Origin: Micromonospora ferruginea
GTDB taxonomy: Bacteria; Actinomycetota; Actinomycetes; Mycobacteriales; Micromonosporaceae
Length of the DNA stretch: 64,000 nucleotides
Assembly: GCF_013694245.2 (NCBI RefSeq)
Contig: NZ_CP059322.2
Span: forward strand, 3,975,001 to 4,039,000
Direction: 5' to 3'
The notes under the pieces are model-generated. The model did no database searches, was not told the origin of the DNA, and was given only the letters and a program-made list of their open reading frames with translations. Shown here in pieces: positions 35,631-44,299 of this stretch. The position numbers were made by a program, and so were the translations under genes. The first letter of the stretch is position 1; each line of letters starts with the position of its first letter.

Positions 35631-38221
35631 GACGAGCGCTGATCATCGCGAACGAGGCCTACACGGATCCTCAGTTCGTCTCCCTCCCCGGCGCCGTGGC
35701 GGACGCGGACTCCCTCCGCGAGGTGCTGGAGAACCCGGCGATCGGCGCCTTCGACGACGTCCGCGTGTTACGCAACCGCACCGTCCACGACATCGGTCGC
35801 GCGGTCGCCATCTTTTTCCACAACACCGAGCCGGACGACCTGCTGCTCCTGCACATCTCGGCGCACGGGCTGAAGGACGCGGCCGGGGACCTGTTCTTCG
35901 CCGCCGCCGACTCCGAGCACGACAGCCACCTGATCCGGGCGACCGCGTTGTCCGCCGCCGACATCCGGCACGAGATGGCCGACAGCCGGGCCAAGCAGAT
36001 CGTGGTGCTGCTCGACTGCTGCTACAGCGGCGCGTTCGCCCGCGACGAGCGGGCCCGGGGCGCGCGCGACGCCGACCTGACCGGCCCGTTCCGCGGGCGC
36101 GGGCACGTCGTGATCACCTCCTGCGCCGGCACCGAGCTGAGCTTCGAGCGGGACGGTCAGGGCGTCTTCACCCGCGCCGTGGTCGACGGGCTGCGCAGCG
36201 GGCGGGCCGACCGCAACGGCGACGGGATCATCGACACCGACGAGCTGCACGAGTACGTCGCCGACCGGGTCCGTGAGGTGAGCAGCCGGCAGCGTCCCAC
36301 CCTCTCCGTACACCGCAAGGAGGGCGTGATCCGGGTGGCCTGGGCGGGCCGGGAGACACCGCCACCACCGCCTCCCGGGGACGACCCGCCCGGCCGGTGG
36401 CGGCGCCTGCTCGCCGCGACGGCTCCGGGGCGCGTCACCAGGGGCGCGCTGCCGCGCCGGGTGGCCGTGCCGATCCTCGCGGTCTGGGCGCTGCTGTGCG
36501 CCTCGGTCGGCTACGCCGGCCCGGTCCGCGCGGTCGGGGCCGGCTGCTTCCAGCCGCCGCAGGTGCGGGTGGCCACCTCGGCCGCCGGGCTGGCGCCCTA
36601 CCGCGAGGTGGCGGACGCGTTCGAACGGTGGTCCGCGCGCCAGCACCGGGGCTGCCCGCTGGCCCGGGTCTACCTCTATCCCGCCGCCGCCGACGACGTC
36701 CGGGCCGGCATCGGCGCCCGCTGGGACTCGTCCGGCGAGCCGGGTCGCCGCTACCTGCAGGACGTCGGGCCGCACCCGGACCTGTGGCTGCCCGAGTCGG
36801 CGGCCGACGTGACGCGGGTGGGCCCGGCCGGCGCGGGCGTGCTCGGCCGGGTCGACGAGATCGCCGCGTCGCCGGTGGTGCTCGGCGTGCCGCAGGCGCA
36901 GGTCGCCGCCGGCGGCGCCGTGGACGCGGCGCGGCGGATGGGCCGGACCTGGCGGGAGCTGTTCCGTGACGCCACCGGCGCGTCCGCCGGCCCGCCGGTC
37001 GCCGGCGGCCGGGGCGTGGTGCGCGCCGACCCGACCGTGTCCGCGCCCGCCCGCCTCGCCACCTACGCGCTCTACGGCGGCGAGCGGGGGCTGGTGTCCG
37101 CGTCGACTGCCCGGCAGGACGTCGAGGGTCGGGTGGACCGGGCGCTGGACTCGGGTGCGTACCCGATCGGCGACGACCTCGCCGTGCTCTGCCGGCAGCG
37201 GACCCGGACCGCCCCGGCCGCCACGGCGGGTGTGCACACCCCCGCCGTGGTCCTCACCGAACAGGCGCTGGTGCGCTACAACCAGGGCCGGCCGCTGGGC
37301 GCCGGCTGCCCGGCCCGGCAGCCGCCCCCGGCGGCCGAACGGTTGCAGGCGTTCTACCCGTCCGACTCCCCGCTGCTCTTCCTCACGGTCGCCCGCCTCT
37401 TCTGGCCGGAGGCGGTGCAGAGCCCCGCCGTGCGGGCCGGGGCGTCGAGCTTCGTCCGCTGGCTGATCGACGAGGAGGCGGGCCAGCAGGCGCTGGTCCG
37501 GGTCGGCCTGCGGCCGCCGGGGGTGACCGCCACCGCCCCGGTGGACCGCGCCAACGGCGCGTTGTTCGACTGGCCGTTCGGCCGGGTCCGCCCGCTGCGC
37601 GAGCTGGTCGCCGGCGAGCAGGACCGGGTACGCGAGGTCTACCGCCGGGCGCACCGGCCGGGTCGGGTCCTGGTCGCGTTGGACGCGTCCGGCTCGATGC
37701 GCGACCCGAGCGAGGACCGGCGCCGGAGCCGGTTCGAGGTGGCGGTGGACGGGGTCGGGCGGTCCCTGGAACGGTTGGGCCGGCGGGACGAGTTCGGCCT
37801 CCGCACGTTCTCCACGGTGGCCGCGAACGCCGGCCAGATCGTGCCGATCGGTCCGCCGGGCCCGGCGGTCGCCGGCGGCCTGCGCGCCGCCGTGCAGCGG
37901 ATCCGGCCGTCCGGCGACACGCCGCTCCACCAGACCGTGCGGCAGGGGGCGGCCCAGCTCCGGGGCGGCAGCGGCGACCCGCTGCGCGCGCTCGTGGTGG
38001 TCACCGACGGCCAGGACACCTCCCGGCAGCCGCCGCCCACCGCGGCGGAGCTGACCGGGGTACGCCTCTACGTGCTCGCGGTCGGCGACGCGGCCTGCGC
38101 CGGCTCGCCCCTGGACCGCCTCGCGCAGGGCACCGGGGGCGACTGCTACGACACCCGGGCCGACCGCCTCGACGGAACGCTGGACCGGCTGTTCGCCGCG
38201 CTGTGGAAGGGAGCGGACTGA
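35627..38221 (+). CDS. Caspase-like protease fused through a membrane helix to solute-binding-like and VWA domains
   Basis: An 864-residue fusion. Residues 1-235 are a C14 caspase-like domain with both catalytic residues: His80 in HISAHG and Cys132 in LLDCCYSG. Residues 195-206 (DRNGDGIIDTDE) match a 12-residue EF-hand calcium loop. A Pro-rich linker (245-255) and an arginine-rich stretch precede one membrane helix at about 279-298, so by the positive-inside rule the protease is cytoplasmic and the rest is outside. Residues about 310-670 look like a periplasmic-binding-protein fold, and about 680-860 are a von Willebrand A domain with an intact MIDAS DASGS (686-690), SGDTP and VVTDGQD. Leu48 is a TTA codon. 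Its stop overlaps the next start (TGATG). Confidence 0.88.
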   Translation: MRRALIIANEAYTDPQFVSLPGAVADADSLREVLENPAIGAFDDVRVLRNRTVHDIGRAVAIFFHNTEPDDLLLLHISAHGLKDAAGDLFFAAADSEHDSHLIRATALSAADIRHEMADSRAKQIVVLLDCCYSGAFARDERARGARDADLTGPFRGRGHVVITSCAGTELSFERDGQGVFTRAVVDGLRSGRADRNGDGIIDTDELHEYVADRVREVSSRQRPTLSVHRKEGVIRVAWAGRETPPPPPPGDDPPGRWRRLLAATAPGRVTRGALPRRVAVPILAVWALLCASVGYAGPVRAVGAGCFQPPQVRVATSAAGLAPYREVADAFERWSARQHRGCPLARVYLYPAAADDVRAGIGARWDSSGEPGRRYLQDVGPHPDLWLPESAADVTRVGPAGAGVLGRVDEIAASPVVLGVPQAQVAAGGAVDAARRMGRTWRELFRDATGASAGPPVAGGRGVVRADPTVSAPARLATYALYGGERGLVSASTARQDVEGRVDRALDSGAYPIGDDLAVLCRQRTRTAPAATAGVHTPAVVLTEQALVRYNQGRPLGAGCPARQPPPAAERLQAFYPSDSPLLFLTVARLFWPEAVQSPAVRAGASSFVRWLIDEEAGQQALVRVGLRPPGVTATAPVDRANGALFDWPFGRVRPLRELVAGEQDRVREVYRRAHRPGRVLVALDASGSMRDPSEDRRRSRFEVAVDGVGRSLERLGRRDEFGLRTFSTVAANAGQIVPIGPPGPAVAGGLRAAVQRIRPSGDTPLHQTVRQGAAQLRGGSGDPLRALVVVTDGQDTSRQPPPTAAELTGVRLYVLAVGDAACAGSPLDRLAQGTGGDCYDTRADRLDGTLDRLFAALWKGAD

Positions 38222-39564
38222 TGCCACCGACTCGCAGGGGCAGGTCGACGCCGGGCGCGGACCGCCGGAACTGGTGGCGGGCGTTCGGGGTCGGCCTGCT
38301 GAGCGGCGTGTTGGTGGCGACGCTGGGCGCCCTCCTGCTGTGGAAGGTCGCCGGGCCGAAGGGCCTCGAACCGGGTGACCTGGTGATCCTCACCGGCCGG
38401 GACGACAGCGAGGGCCAGCAGCGGCAGGCGCTGCTCAAGCTCTGGAACGCGGCGAACCCGCACAACCAGGCCAGGATGATCAGCCTGAACGAGGCGGCGG
38501 ACGCCCAGTACGCGGAGATGATCAATCGCGGCGAGCACGAGAAAGAGGAAGACATCGACGTGTTCAACCTCGATGTCACCTGGACCGCGGCGTTCGCGGA
38601 GAAGGACCTGCTGCGCCCGATCGACGAGCCCCGGCTCGCCGAGCGCCCGGACGAGACGTTCCTGGCGAAACCGCTGCGCACCTGCCGCTACCAGGGCCGG
38701 CTGTGGGCACTGCCGTTCAACACCGACGCCGGGCTGCTCTACTACCGCCGGGACCTCGGGCTGGCGCCTCCGTTCGACTGGCCGAAGATCGAGGTCGAGT
38801 CCGCCCGGCTGCTCCGGGAGCGCACCGCCGGGCTCAGGGCCGGCTTCACCAGCCAGCTCGACAACTACGAGGGGTTGACCGTCAACGCCCTGGAGGCGCT
38901 CTGGGCGCACGGCGGCGACCTGCGCGTCGACGACCGGGGCACGGTCTCGGTCGACGCGAAGCGGCTGGCCGACGCGCTCCGGTCGCTGACGCCGTCGACC
39001 GGCGGGGCCTCCGTGGTGTCGCCCGGCGCGCTCAACCAGAACGAGGACCAGAGCCGGGAGGCGTTCGCGGCCGGTGAGGTCGCGTTCATGCGGAACTGGC
39101 CGGTCGCGTACCGCAAGTTGACCGGCGGCGACGCGTCCGCGCCGTCGCCGGCGGCGGCCCGGGTCGGTGTCACCGCCCTGCCCGGGCCGAGCGTGCTGGG
39201 CGGGCAGAACCTGGCGGTGGCCCGGCAGAGCAGGCAGCCCCGGGCCGCCCAAGCGCTGATCGAGTACCTCACCGGCGAGGAGAGCCAGCGGACCCTCTTC
39301 GAGAAGGGCGGTTTCGCCGCGACCCGCGCCGTCGTCTACACCGACGCGGTGATCAAGGAGAACTACCCCTACCTGCCGCTGTTGCAGGGCGCGGTCGACC
39401 GCGCCCGGCTCCGGCCGGTGTCGCCGCACTACGTGAACTTCAGCCGGGTGCTGCGCGGCTACGTCCGGGAGGTGATCGAGGGCCGCACGCTCCCGGCCGA
39501 CCTGGAGGCACGGCTCACCGAGGCGCTGCGCGGCGTCACCCCGACCGGCCCGGCCCCGGACTAG
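38221..39564 (+). CDS. Membrane-anchored extracellular solute-binding protein (family 1-like), orphan
   Basis: A 447-residue protein with a single N-terminal membrane helix (AFGVGLLSGVLVATLGALLLW, residues 21-41) and no lipobox cysteine, followed by a type-1 extracellular solute-binding fold: LKLWNAANPHNQARMISLNEAADAQYAEM, LPFNTDAGLLYYRRDLG, FAAGEVAFMRNWPVAYR and KGGFAATRAVVYTDAVIK. Sugar-binding ABC lipoproteins share this fold, but no ABC permease or ATPase is nearby. Its ATG shares a base with the stop of the caspase fusion, whose outer region resembles the same fold, so it is more likely a partner or sensor subunit than a transport component (inference). Confidence 0.85.
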   Translation: MPPTRRGRSTPGADRRNWWRAFGVGLLSGVLVATLGALLLWKVAGPKGLEPGDLVILTGRDDSEGQQRQALLKLWNAANPHNQARMISLNEAADAQYAEMINRGEHEKEEDIDVFNLDVTWTAAFAEKDLLRPIDEPRLAERPDETFLAKPLRTCRYQGRLWALPFNTDAGLLYYRRDLGLAPPFDWPKIEVESARLLRERTAGLRAGFTSQLDNYEGLTVNALEALWAHGGDLRVDDRGTVSVDAKRLADALRSLTPSTGGASVVSPGALNQNEDQSREAFAAGEVAFMRNWPVAYRKLTGGDASAPSPAAARVGVTALPGPSVLGGQNLAVARQSRQPRAAQALIEYLTGEESQRTLFEKGGFAATRAVVYTDAVIKENYPYLPLLQGAVDRARLRPVSPHYVNFSRVLRGYVREVIEGRTLPADLEARLTEALRGVTPTGPAPD

Positions 39565-39573
39565 CCGCCCCGC

Positions 39574-40194
39574 TCAGCAGGCCAGCGCGGCGCGCAGGTA
39601 GCGCAGGTCGGCCGGACCGCTCCAGCGGTGCGCGGAGAGCCCGGCGACCCGGGCGCCGGCGACCGCGCGGTCCTGGTCGTCGACGAAGAGCACCCGGGCC
39701 GGCGGGGTGTCCAGCGCCGCGCAGGCGGCCTGGAAGTATTCCTTCGCCGGCTTGTGCACGCCCACCACCGAGGAGTTGACCACCACGTCCAGCTCGTCGG
39801 TGAGCCCCAGCGCGGCCAGGTCGGCGTCGAGCAGGTCGGTGGCGTTGGTGCCCAGCCCGACCCGGATGCCGGCCGCCCGCACCTCGCGGACGAACGCCAG
39901 CACGTCGGGGTCGACCTCGCCCCGGTAGCGCTGCCACTCGTCGACCGCCGCGCGGGCCCGTGCCGGGTCGCCGACCGAGGGGGTCAGCGCGTCGGCCACG
40001 CTCGCCATCCACCCGGCGTGGCTGACCTGTCCGGTGAGCACCGGCTGGAGCAGCCCCCAGGACATCGCGATCTCGCCGAGGACGCCCTCGGTGAGCCCGT
40101 ACTCCCGCTCGACGCCGGCGGCCACCGCCGGGTCCCAGCGGCGCAGCACGCCGTCGAAGTCCACCAGGAGCGCCGTGGCGCGTTCCCGACTCAC
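39574..40194 (-). CDS. HAD-family hydrolase
   Basis: A 206-residue haloacid-dehalogenase-type phosphatase. Motif I is VDFDGVLRRWD (nucleophile Asp and +2 Asp near residues 12-14), motif II VGLGTNATD, motif III lysine in VHKPAKEYF, and motif IV LFVDDQDRAVAGA. The cap is the helical type-I insertion between residues 20 and 95. Subfamily IA members act on phosphoglycolate or other small phosphates; the substrate is unknown. Its ATG overlaps the smc stop, so it is co-translated with smc although no functional link is obvious. Confidence 0.88.
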   Translation of the reverse strand: MSRERATALLVDFDGVLRRWDPAVAAGVEREYGLTEGVLGEIAMSWGLLQPVLTGQVSHAGWMASVADALTPSVGDPARARAAVDEWQRYRGEVDPDVLAFVREVRAAGIRVGLGTNATDLLDADLAALGLTDELDVVVNSSVVGVHKPAKEYFQAACAALDTPPARVLFVDDQDRAVAGARVAGLSAHRWSGPADLRYLRAALAC

Positions 40195-43100
40195 TCGTTC
40201 GTCTCCTGCCCGTCGTCCTCGGCCCGGTTGAGCCGCTGGCTGATCACCTGGGTCACGCCGCTGCGCATGGTCACGCCGTAGAGCGCGTCGGCGATCTCCA
40301 TGGTCCGCTTCTGGTGCGTGATCACGATCAACTGGCTCTTCTCCCGCAACTGTGCCAGCAGCGTGATCAGTCGGCCCAGGTTGACGTCGTCGAGCGCCGC
40401 CTCCACCTCGTCCATGATGTAGAACGGGCTGGGCCGGGCGCGGAAGATCGCCACCAGCATGGCCACCGCGGTCAGCGACCGCTCGCCGCCGGAGAGCAGC
40501 GACAGCCGCTTGATCTTCTTGCCCGGCGGCCGGGCCTCCACCTCGACGCCGGTGGTGAGCAGGTCCTCCGGGTCGGTGAGGATGAGCCGGCCCTCGCCAC
40601 CGGGGAAGAGCACGGTGAAGACCTGCTCGAACTCCCGCGCCGTGTCCTCGAACGCGCTGGCGAAGACCTCAAGGATCCGCTCGTCGACGTCCTTGACCAC
40701 GGTGAGCAGGTCACGCCGGGTGGCCTTCAGGTCCTCCAACTGCTCGGAGAGGAACTTGAAGCGTTCCTCCAGCGCGGCGAACTCCTCCAGCGCGAGCGGG
40801 TTCACCTTGCCGAGCAGGGCCAGCTCCCGCTCCGCCTTGGCGGCCCGCTTCTCCTGCACCGGCCGCTCGTAGCGGACCGGCTCGGGCACCGGCCGGCCGT
40901 CGGACTCGGCGAGCGCGACGTCGGCGTCGGTGGGCGGGACCGGCTGCTCCGGCCCGTACTCGGCGACGAGCGTGGGCACGTCCAGGCCGAAGTCCTCGGC
41001 GGCCTTCGCCTCCAACTGCTCGATGCGCAGTCGCTGCTCGGCGCGGGCCACCTCGTCCCGGTGCACCTGGCTGGTGAGCCGCTCCAGCTCGGCGGCGAGC
41101 CGCCTGGCCGCGCCGCGTACCTCGGACAGCTCGGCCTCGCGGGCGGCGCGTTCGCGGGCGACGGCGTCGCGGTGCTCCTCGGCCCGGGCGAGCGAGACGG
41201 TGAGCCGGGTGAGCGCCTCGCGGGCGCCGCCGACCACGGCCCGCGCGATCTCCGCGCCGCGGGTGCGGGCGGCGCGGCGGGCGGCGGCGCGCTCCCGCGC
41301 CGCGCGTTCGGCGGTGGCCTGCCGGGCCAGCGAGTCGGCCCGGCCGGCGATCGATGCGACCCGTTCCTCCGCGGTACGCACCGCGAGCCGGACCTCCATC
41401 TCGTTCTGCCGGGCCTGCGGCACCATGGCGGCGAGCTGGTCGCGCTCCTCGGTGGACGGTTCGGCGTCGAGCGGGGTGGCCTCGGCCAGCCGCAGCCGCT
41501 CCGCCAGCTCGGCGAGCGCCGTCAGGTCGCGTTCCCGGGCCGCCTCGGCGCGGGCCCGCGACTCGCCGAGCCGGTCGGTTTCGGCCTTGGCCGAGCGGGC
41601 CGCCGCGCCCAGCTCGGCGAGCCGGCGGGCGGCGGCGTTGCGGTGGCTCTCCGCCTCCCGCTTGGCGGCGGCGGCGTGCTGCACCGCCTCCTTGGCGGCG
41701 GTCACCTCGGCGCGCGCCTCGGTCAGTTGCTCACGCAGCTCGGCGGCGGCGCCCTCGGCGGTGGCCCGGTTGGCCCGGGCCTCCTCCACGGCGGCCTGCA
41801 CCTCGATGAAGCTGGGCGCCTTGGCCGACCCGCCGGCCGCCGCGTACGCCCCGACCACGTCGCCGTCCGGGGTGACCGCGCGCAGCTCGGGGTTCGCCGC
41901 GACCAGCTCGGCCGCGGCGGCGAGGTCGTCGACGAGCGCCACGTCCCGCAGCGCCCGGTGCACGGCCGGGCGGATCCCGGCGGCGCACTCCACCAGGTCG
42001 GGTGCCCAGCGGGCGCCGTCGGGCAGCTTCGGGCGCAGCGCGTCCGCGGGGCCGTCCATGCCGGGACCGGCGGGGCTGCCGACCAGCAGGCCGGCCCGGC
42101 CGGCGTCGGAGATCTTGAGCAGCCGCATCGCCTCGACGGCCTCGTCCACCCCGCTGACCGCGACCGCGTCGGCGAGCCCGCCCAACGCGGCGGCGAGCGC
42201 CGCCTCGTCGCCGGGGGCGACGGTGAGCAGCCCGGCGAGGCTGCCGAGCAGTCCGGGCACCTGGTCGGCGCGGGCCAGCAGCGCCCCGGCGCCGTCCTTG
42301 CGGCGCAGGCCGAGCGCGAGCGCCTCCTCGCGGGCCTTCCAGGTCGCGGCGTCCTTCTCGGCGGCGCGTTCGCCGTCGGTGAGGCTGCGCACCGCCGCCT
42401 GGGCCTGCTCGTGCACGGCCACCGCCTCGGCGTGCCGGGCGTCCAGGTCGGCGTTGTCCCGGTCGGCCTCGGTGGACTGCTCGGCGACCGCGTCCAGGTC
42501 GGCCTGCGCCTTGTCGGCCCGGCCGAGCGCGTCGGTGTGCGCGGCGGCGAGCCGTTCGATCTCCTCACCGGCGCTGGTGGTGCGCGCCCGGGCGGAGTTG
42601 ACCTGACCGGTCAGCCGGGCCAGCCCCTCCCGCCGGTCGGCGATGGCCTTCGCGGCGGTCACCAGTTCCCGTTCGGCGGCGGCGAGCTGCCGTTCCAGCT
42701 CCTGCCGGTGCTCGACCGCCTCGGCGAGCCGGATCTGGTCCTCGGTGAGCGCGGCGCGCAGTTCCTCCTCCTGCTCGCGGACCCGCCGCGACTCCGCCTC
42801 CAACTGCTCGGGGTCGCGTCCGGGGCGCTCGTCGTCGCCGGTGGCGCTCAGGTGGCGCAGCCGTTCCCGGGCGAGCTGCTCGATGGACCGGAACCGCTCC
42901 TGCAGCGCGGAGAGGCGGTACCAGGTGTCCTGGGCCGCCGCGAGCAACGGGGCGTCCTCGGCCAGGGCCGCCTCCAGCTCGCCGAGCCGGCCCTGCACCT
43001 CGCCGTGCTCGCCCTCGATCTGCTCGCGCCGCTCGCGCACCGCGGTCTCGTCGGCGATCTCCTTGTCCAGCGTGGTCCGCAGCGTGTGCAGGTCGTCGGC

Positions 43101-43790
43101 GAGCAGCCGGAGCCGGGCGTCGCGCAGGTTGGCCTGGATGGCCGCGGCGCGCCGGGCCACCTCGGCCTGCCGGCCCAGCGGCTTGAGCTGGCGGCGCAGC
43201 TCGGCGGTGAGGTCGGTCAGGCGGTTGAGGTTGACCTGCATCGCGTCGAGCTTCCGCAGCGCCTTCTCCTTGCGCTTGCGGTGCTTGAGGACGCCAGCCG
43301 CCTCCTCGATGAAGGAGCGGCGGTCCTCCGGCTTGGCGTGCAGCATGCCGTCGAGCCGGCCCTGCCCGACGATGATGTGCATCTCCCGGCCGATGCCCGA
43401 GTCGGAGAGCAGCTCCTGGATGTCGAGCAGGCGGCAGGAGTCGCCGTTGATCTCGTACTCGCTCTCGCCGGAGCGGAACATCCGGCGGGTGATGGAGACC
43501 TCGGTGTACTCGATCGGCAGCGCGCCGTCGGTGTTGTCGATGGTGAGCGTGACCTCGGCCCGACCCAGCGGCGCCCGGCCGGCGGTGCCGGCGAAGATGA
43601 CGTCCTCCATCTTGCCGCCGCGCAGCGCCTTGGCGCCCTGCTCGCCGAGCACCCAGGCGATGGCGTCGACGACGTTGGACTTGCCGGAGCCGTTCGGGCC
43701 CACCACACAGGTGATCCCGGGCTCCAGCTTCAGCGTCGTGGCGGAGGCGAAGGACTTGAAGCCCTTCACCGTCAGGCTCTTGAGATGCAC
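40191..43790 (-). CDS. smc: Chromosome segregation protein SMC
   Basis: Condensin ATPase that organises the chromosome. The 1199-residue protein has the N-terminal head with Walker A GPNGSGKSN (31-39), long coiled coils, a hinge near residues 500-650 (GLLTVAPGDEAALAAALGG ... GVDEAVEAMRLL) and the C-terminal head with LSGGERSLTAVA and Walker B FYIMDEVEAALDD. Actinobacterial coiled coils are Ala/Glu/Arg-rich as here. The GTG at 43790 begins with HLKSLTVKGFKSF like other SMCs. No scpA or scpB nearby. An AT-richer region with repeats lies upstream. Confidence 0.95.
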   Translation of the reverse strand: MHLKSLTVKGFKSFASATTLKLEPGITCVVGPNGSGKSNVVDAIAWVLGEQGAKALRGGKMEDVIFAGTAGRAPLGRAEVTLTIDNTDGALPIEYTEVSITRRMFRSGESEYEINGDSCRLLDIQELLSDSGIGREMHIIVGQGRLDGMLHAKPEDRRSFIEEAAGVLKHRKRKEKALRKLDAMQVNLNRLTDLTAELRRQLKPLGRQAEVARRAAAIQANLRDARLRLLADDLHTLRTTLDKEIADETAVRERREQIEGEHGEVQGRLGELEAALAEDAPLLAAAQDTWYRLSALQERFRSIEQLARERLRHLSATGDDERPGRDPEQLEAESRRVREQEEELRAALTEDQIRLAEAVEHRQELERQLAAAERELVTAAKAIADRREGLARLTGQVNSARARTTSAGEEIERLAAAHTDALGRADKAQADLDAVAEQSTEADRDNADLDARHAEAVAVHEQAQAAVRSLTDGERAAEKDAATWKAREEALALGLRRKDGAGALLARADQVPGLLGSLAGLLTVAPGDEAALAAALGGLADAVAVSGVDEAVEAMRLLKISDAGRAGLLVGSPAGPGMDGPADALRPKLPDGARWAPDLVECAAGIRPAVHRALRDVALVDDLAAAAELVAANPELRAVTPDGDVVGAYAAAGGSAKAPSFIEVQAAVEEARANRATAEGAAAELREQLTEARAEVTAAKEAVQHAAAAKREAESHRNAAARRLAELGAAARSAKAETDRLGESRARAEAARERDLTALAELAERLRLAEATPLDAEPSTEERDQLAAMVPQARQNEMEVRLAVRTAEERVASIAGRADSLARQATAERAARERAAARRAARTRGAEIARAVVGGAREALTRLTVSLARAEEHRDAVARERAAREAELSEVRGAARRLAAELERLTSQVHRDEVARAEQRLRIEQLEAKAAEDFGLDVPTLVAEYGPEQPVPPTDADVALAESDGRPVPEPVRYERPVQEKRAAKAERELALLGKVNPLALEEFAALEERFKFLSEQLEDLKATRRDLLTVVKDVDERILEVFASAFEDTAREFEQVFTVLFPGGEGRLILTDPEDLLTTGVEVEARPPGKKIKRLSLLSGGERSLTAVAMLVAIFRARPSPFYIMDEVEAALDDVNLGRLITLLAQLREKSQLIVITHQKRTMEIADALYGVTMRSGVTQVISQRLNRAEDDGQETNE

Positions 43791-44104
43791 CTTCTCGATC
43801 CTCGTCCGGTGGTCGCCGTACCGTCGCCGGCTGCGCGGACCTGGTGAACCCGCAGACTAACCCGCGCCGGGGGCGGCACCGGCACGCGACCCACCCGGTG
43901 GGGGCGCCGTCCGCTTTCCGCACCCACCGGCCCGGTCGGGCGAAAACCGCAAGATCACAATTACCGGACGCAATTTCCGGAACCGCCCGCAAGATCGAGA
44001 ATTGCGGACAACGGCGAAAAGGGTACGCACATGGCTGCGCGCCGGCACTGCGGTGTCGGCGCGCTTTTCGGTGAGGTGCGATTCAGTTTTCCGACGACCG
44101 GAAC
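43791..44104. other. Intergenic region upstream of smc
   Basis: This 314-base region holds no gene. Its centre is AT-richer than the surroundings. CCGCAAGATC occurs twice as a direct repeat (43948-43957 and 43987-43996, 39 bases apart), the second followed by a CCGCAA/TTGCGG hairpin with a 9-base loop. The GCAAGATC core is the same as in the inverted-repeat element at 55411. I cannot place a convincing promoter for smc. Confidence 0.5.
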
Positions 44105-44299
44105 TCAGGTCAGCGCGGGCTCGGCGAGACGGAGGAGGTCATCGGCCTCCGCCGCTGCCGCCGCGAGCCGATCGTTCTCGGCACGCAGACGCGTGATCTC
44201 GAACTCCAGTGCCTGAACCCTGGCACGCAGTCGGGTGACCTCGTCGAGCAGACGCCGGTCGGACGCTGCACCTACGTGGCCGTAGAGGGCCTTCGCCAT
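44105..44299 (-). CDS. Small conserved coiled-coil protein, 64 aa
   Basis: A 64-residue protein beginning MAKALYGHVGAASDRRLLDEV and continuing as one long amphipathic helix (LRARVQALEFEITRLRAEND) with leucine/hydrophobic heptads, ending EPALT. AGGAG stands seven bases before the ATG, and a strong TTGACG/CAATAT promoter lies upstream. I do not know its function; short coiled-coil proteins of this kind often bind division or nucleoid factors, and it sits between smc and a CAP-domain gene. The frame extends upstream, but the start and RBS support the short form. Real but unassigned. Confidence 0.7.
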   Translation of the reverse strand: MAKALYGHVGAASDRRLLDEVTRLRARVQALEFEITRLRAENDRLAAAAAEADDLLRLAEPALT

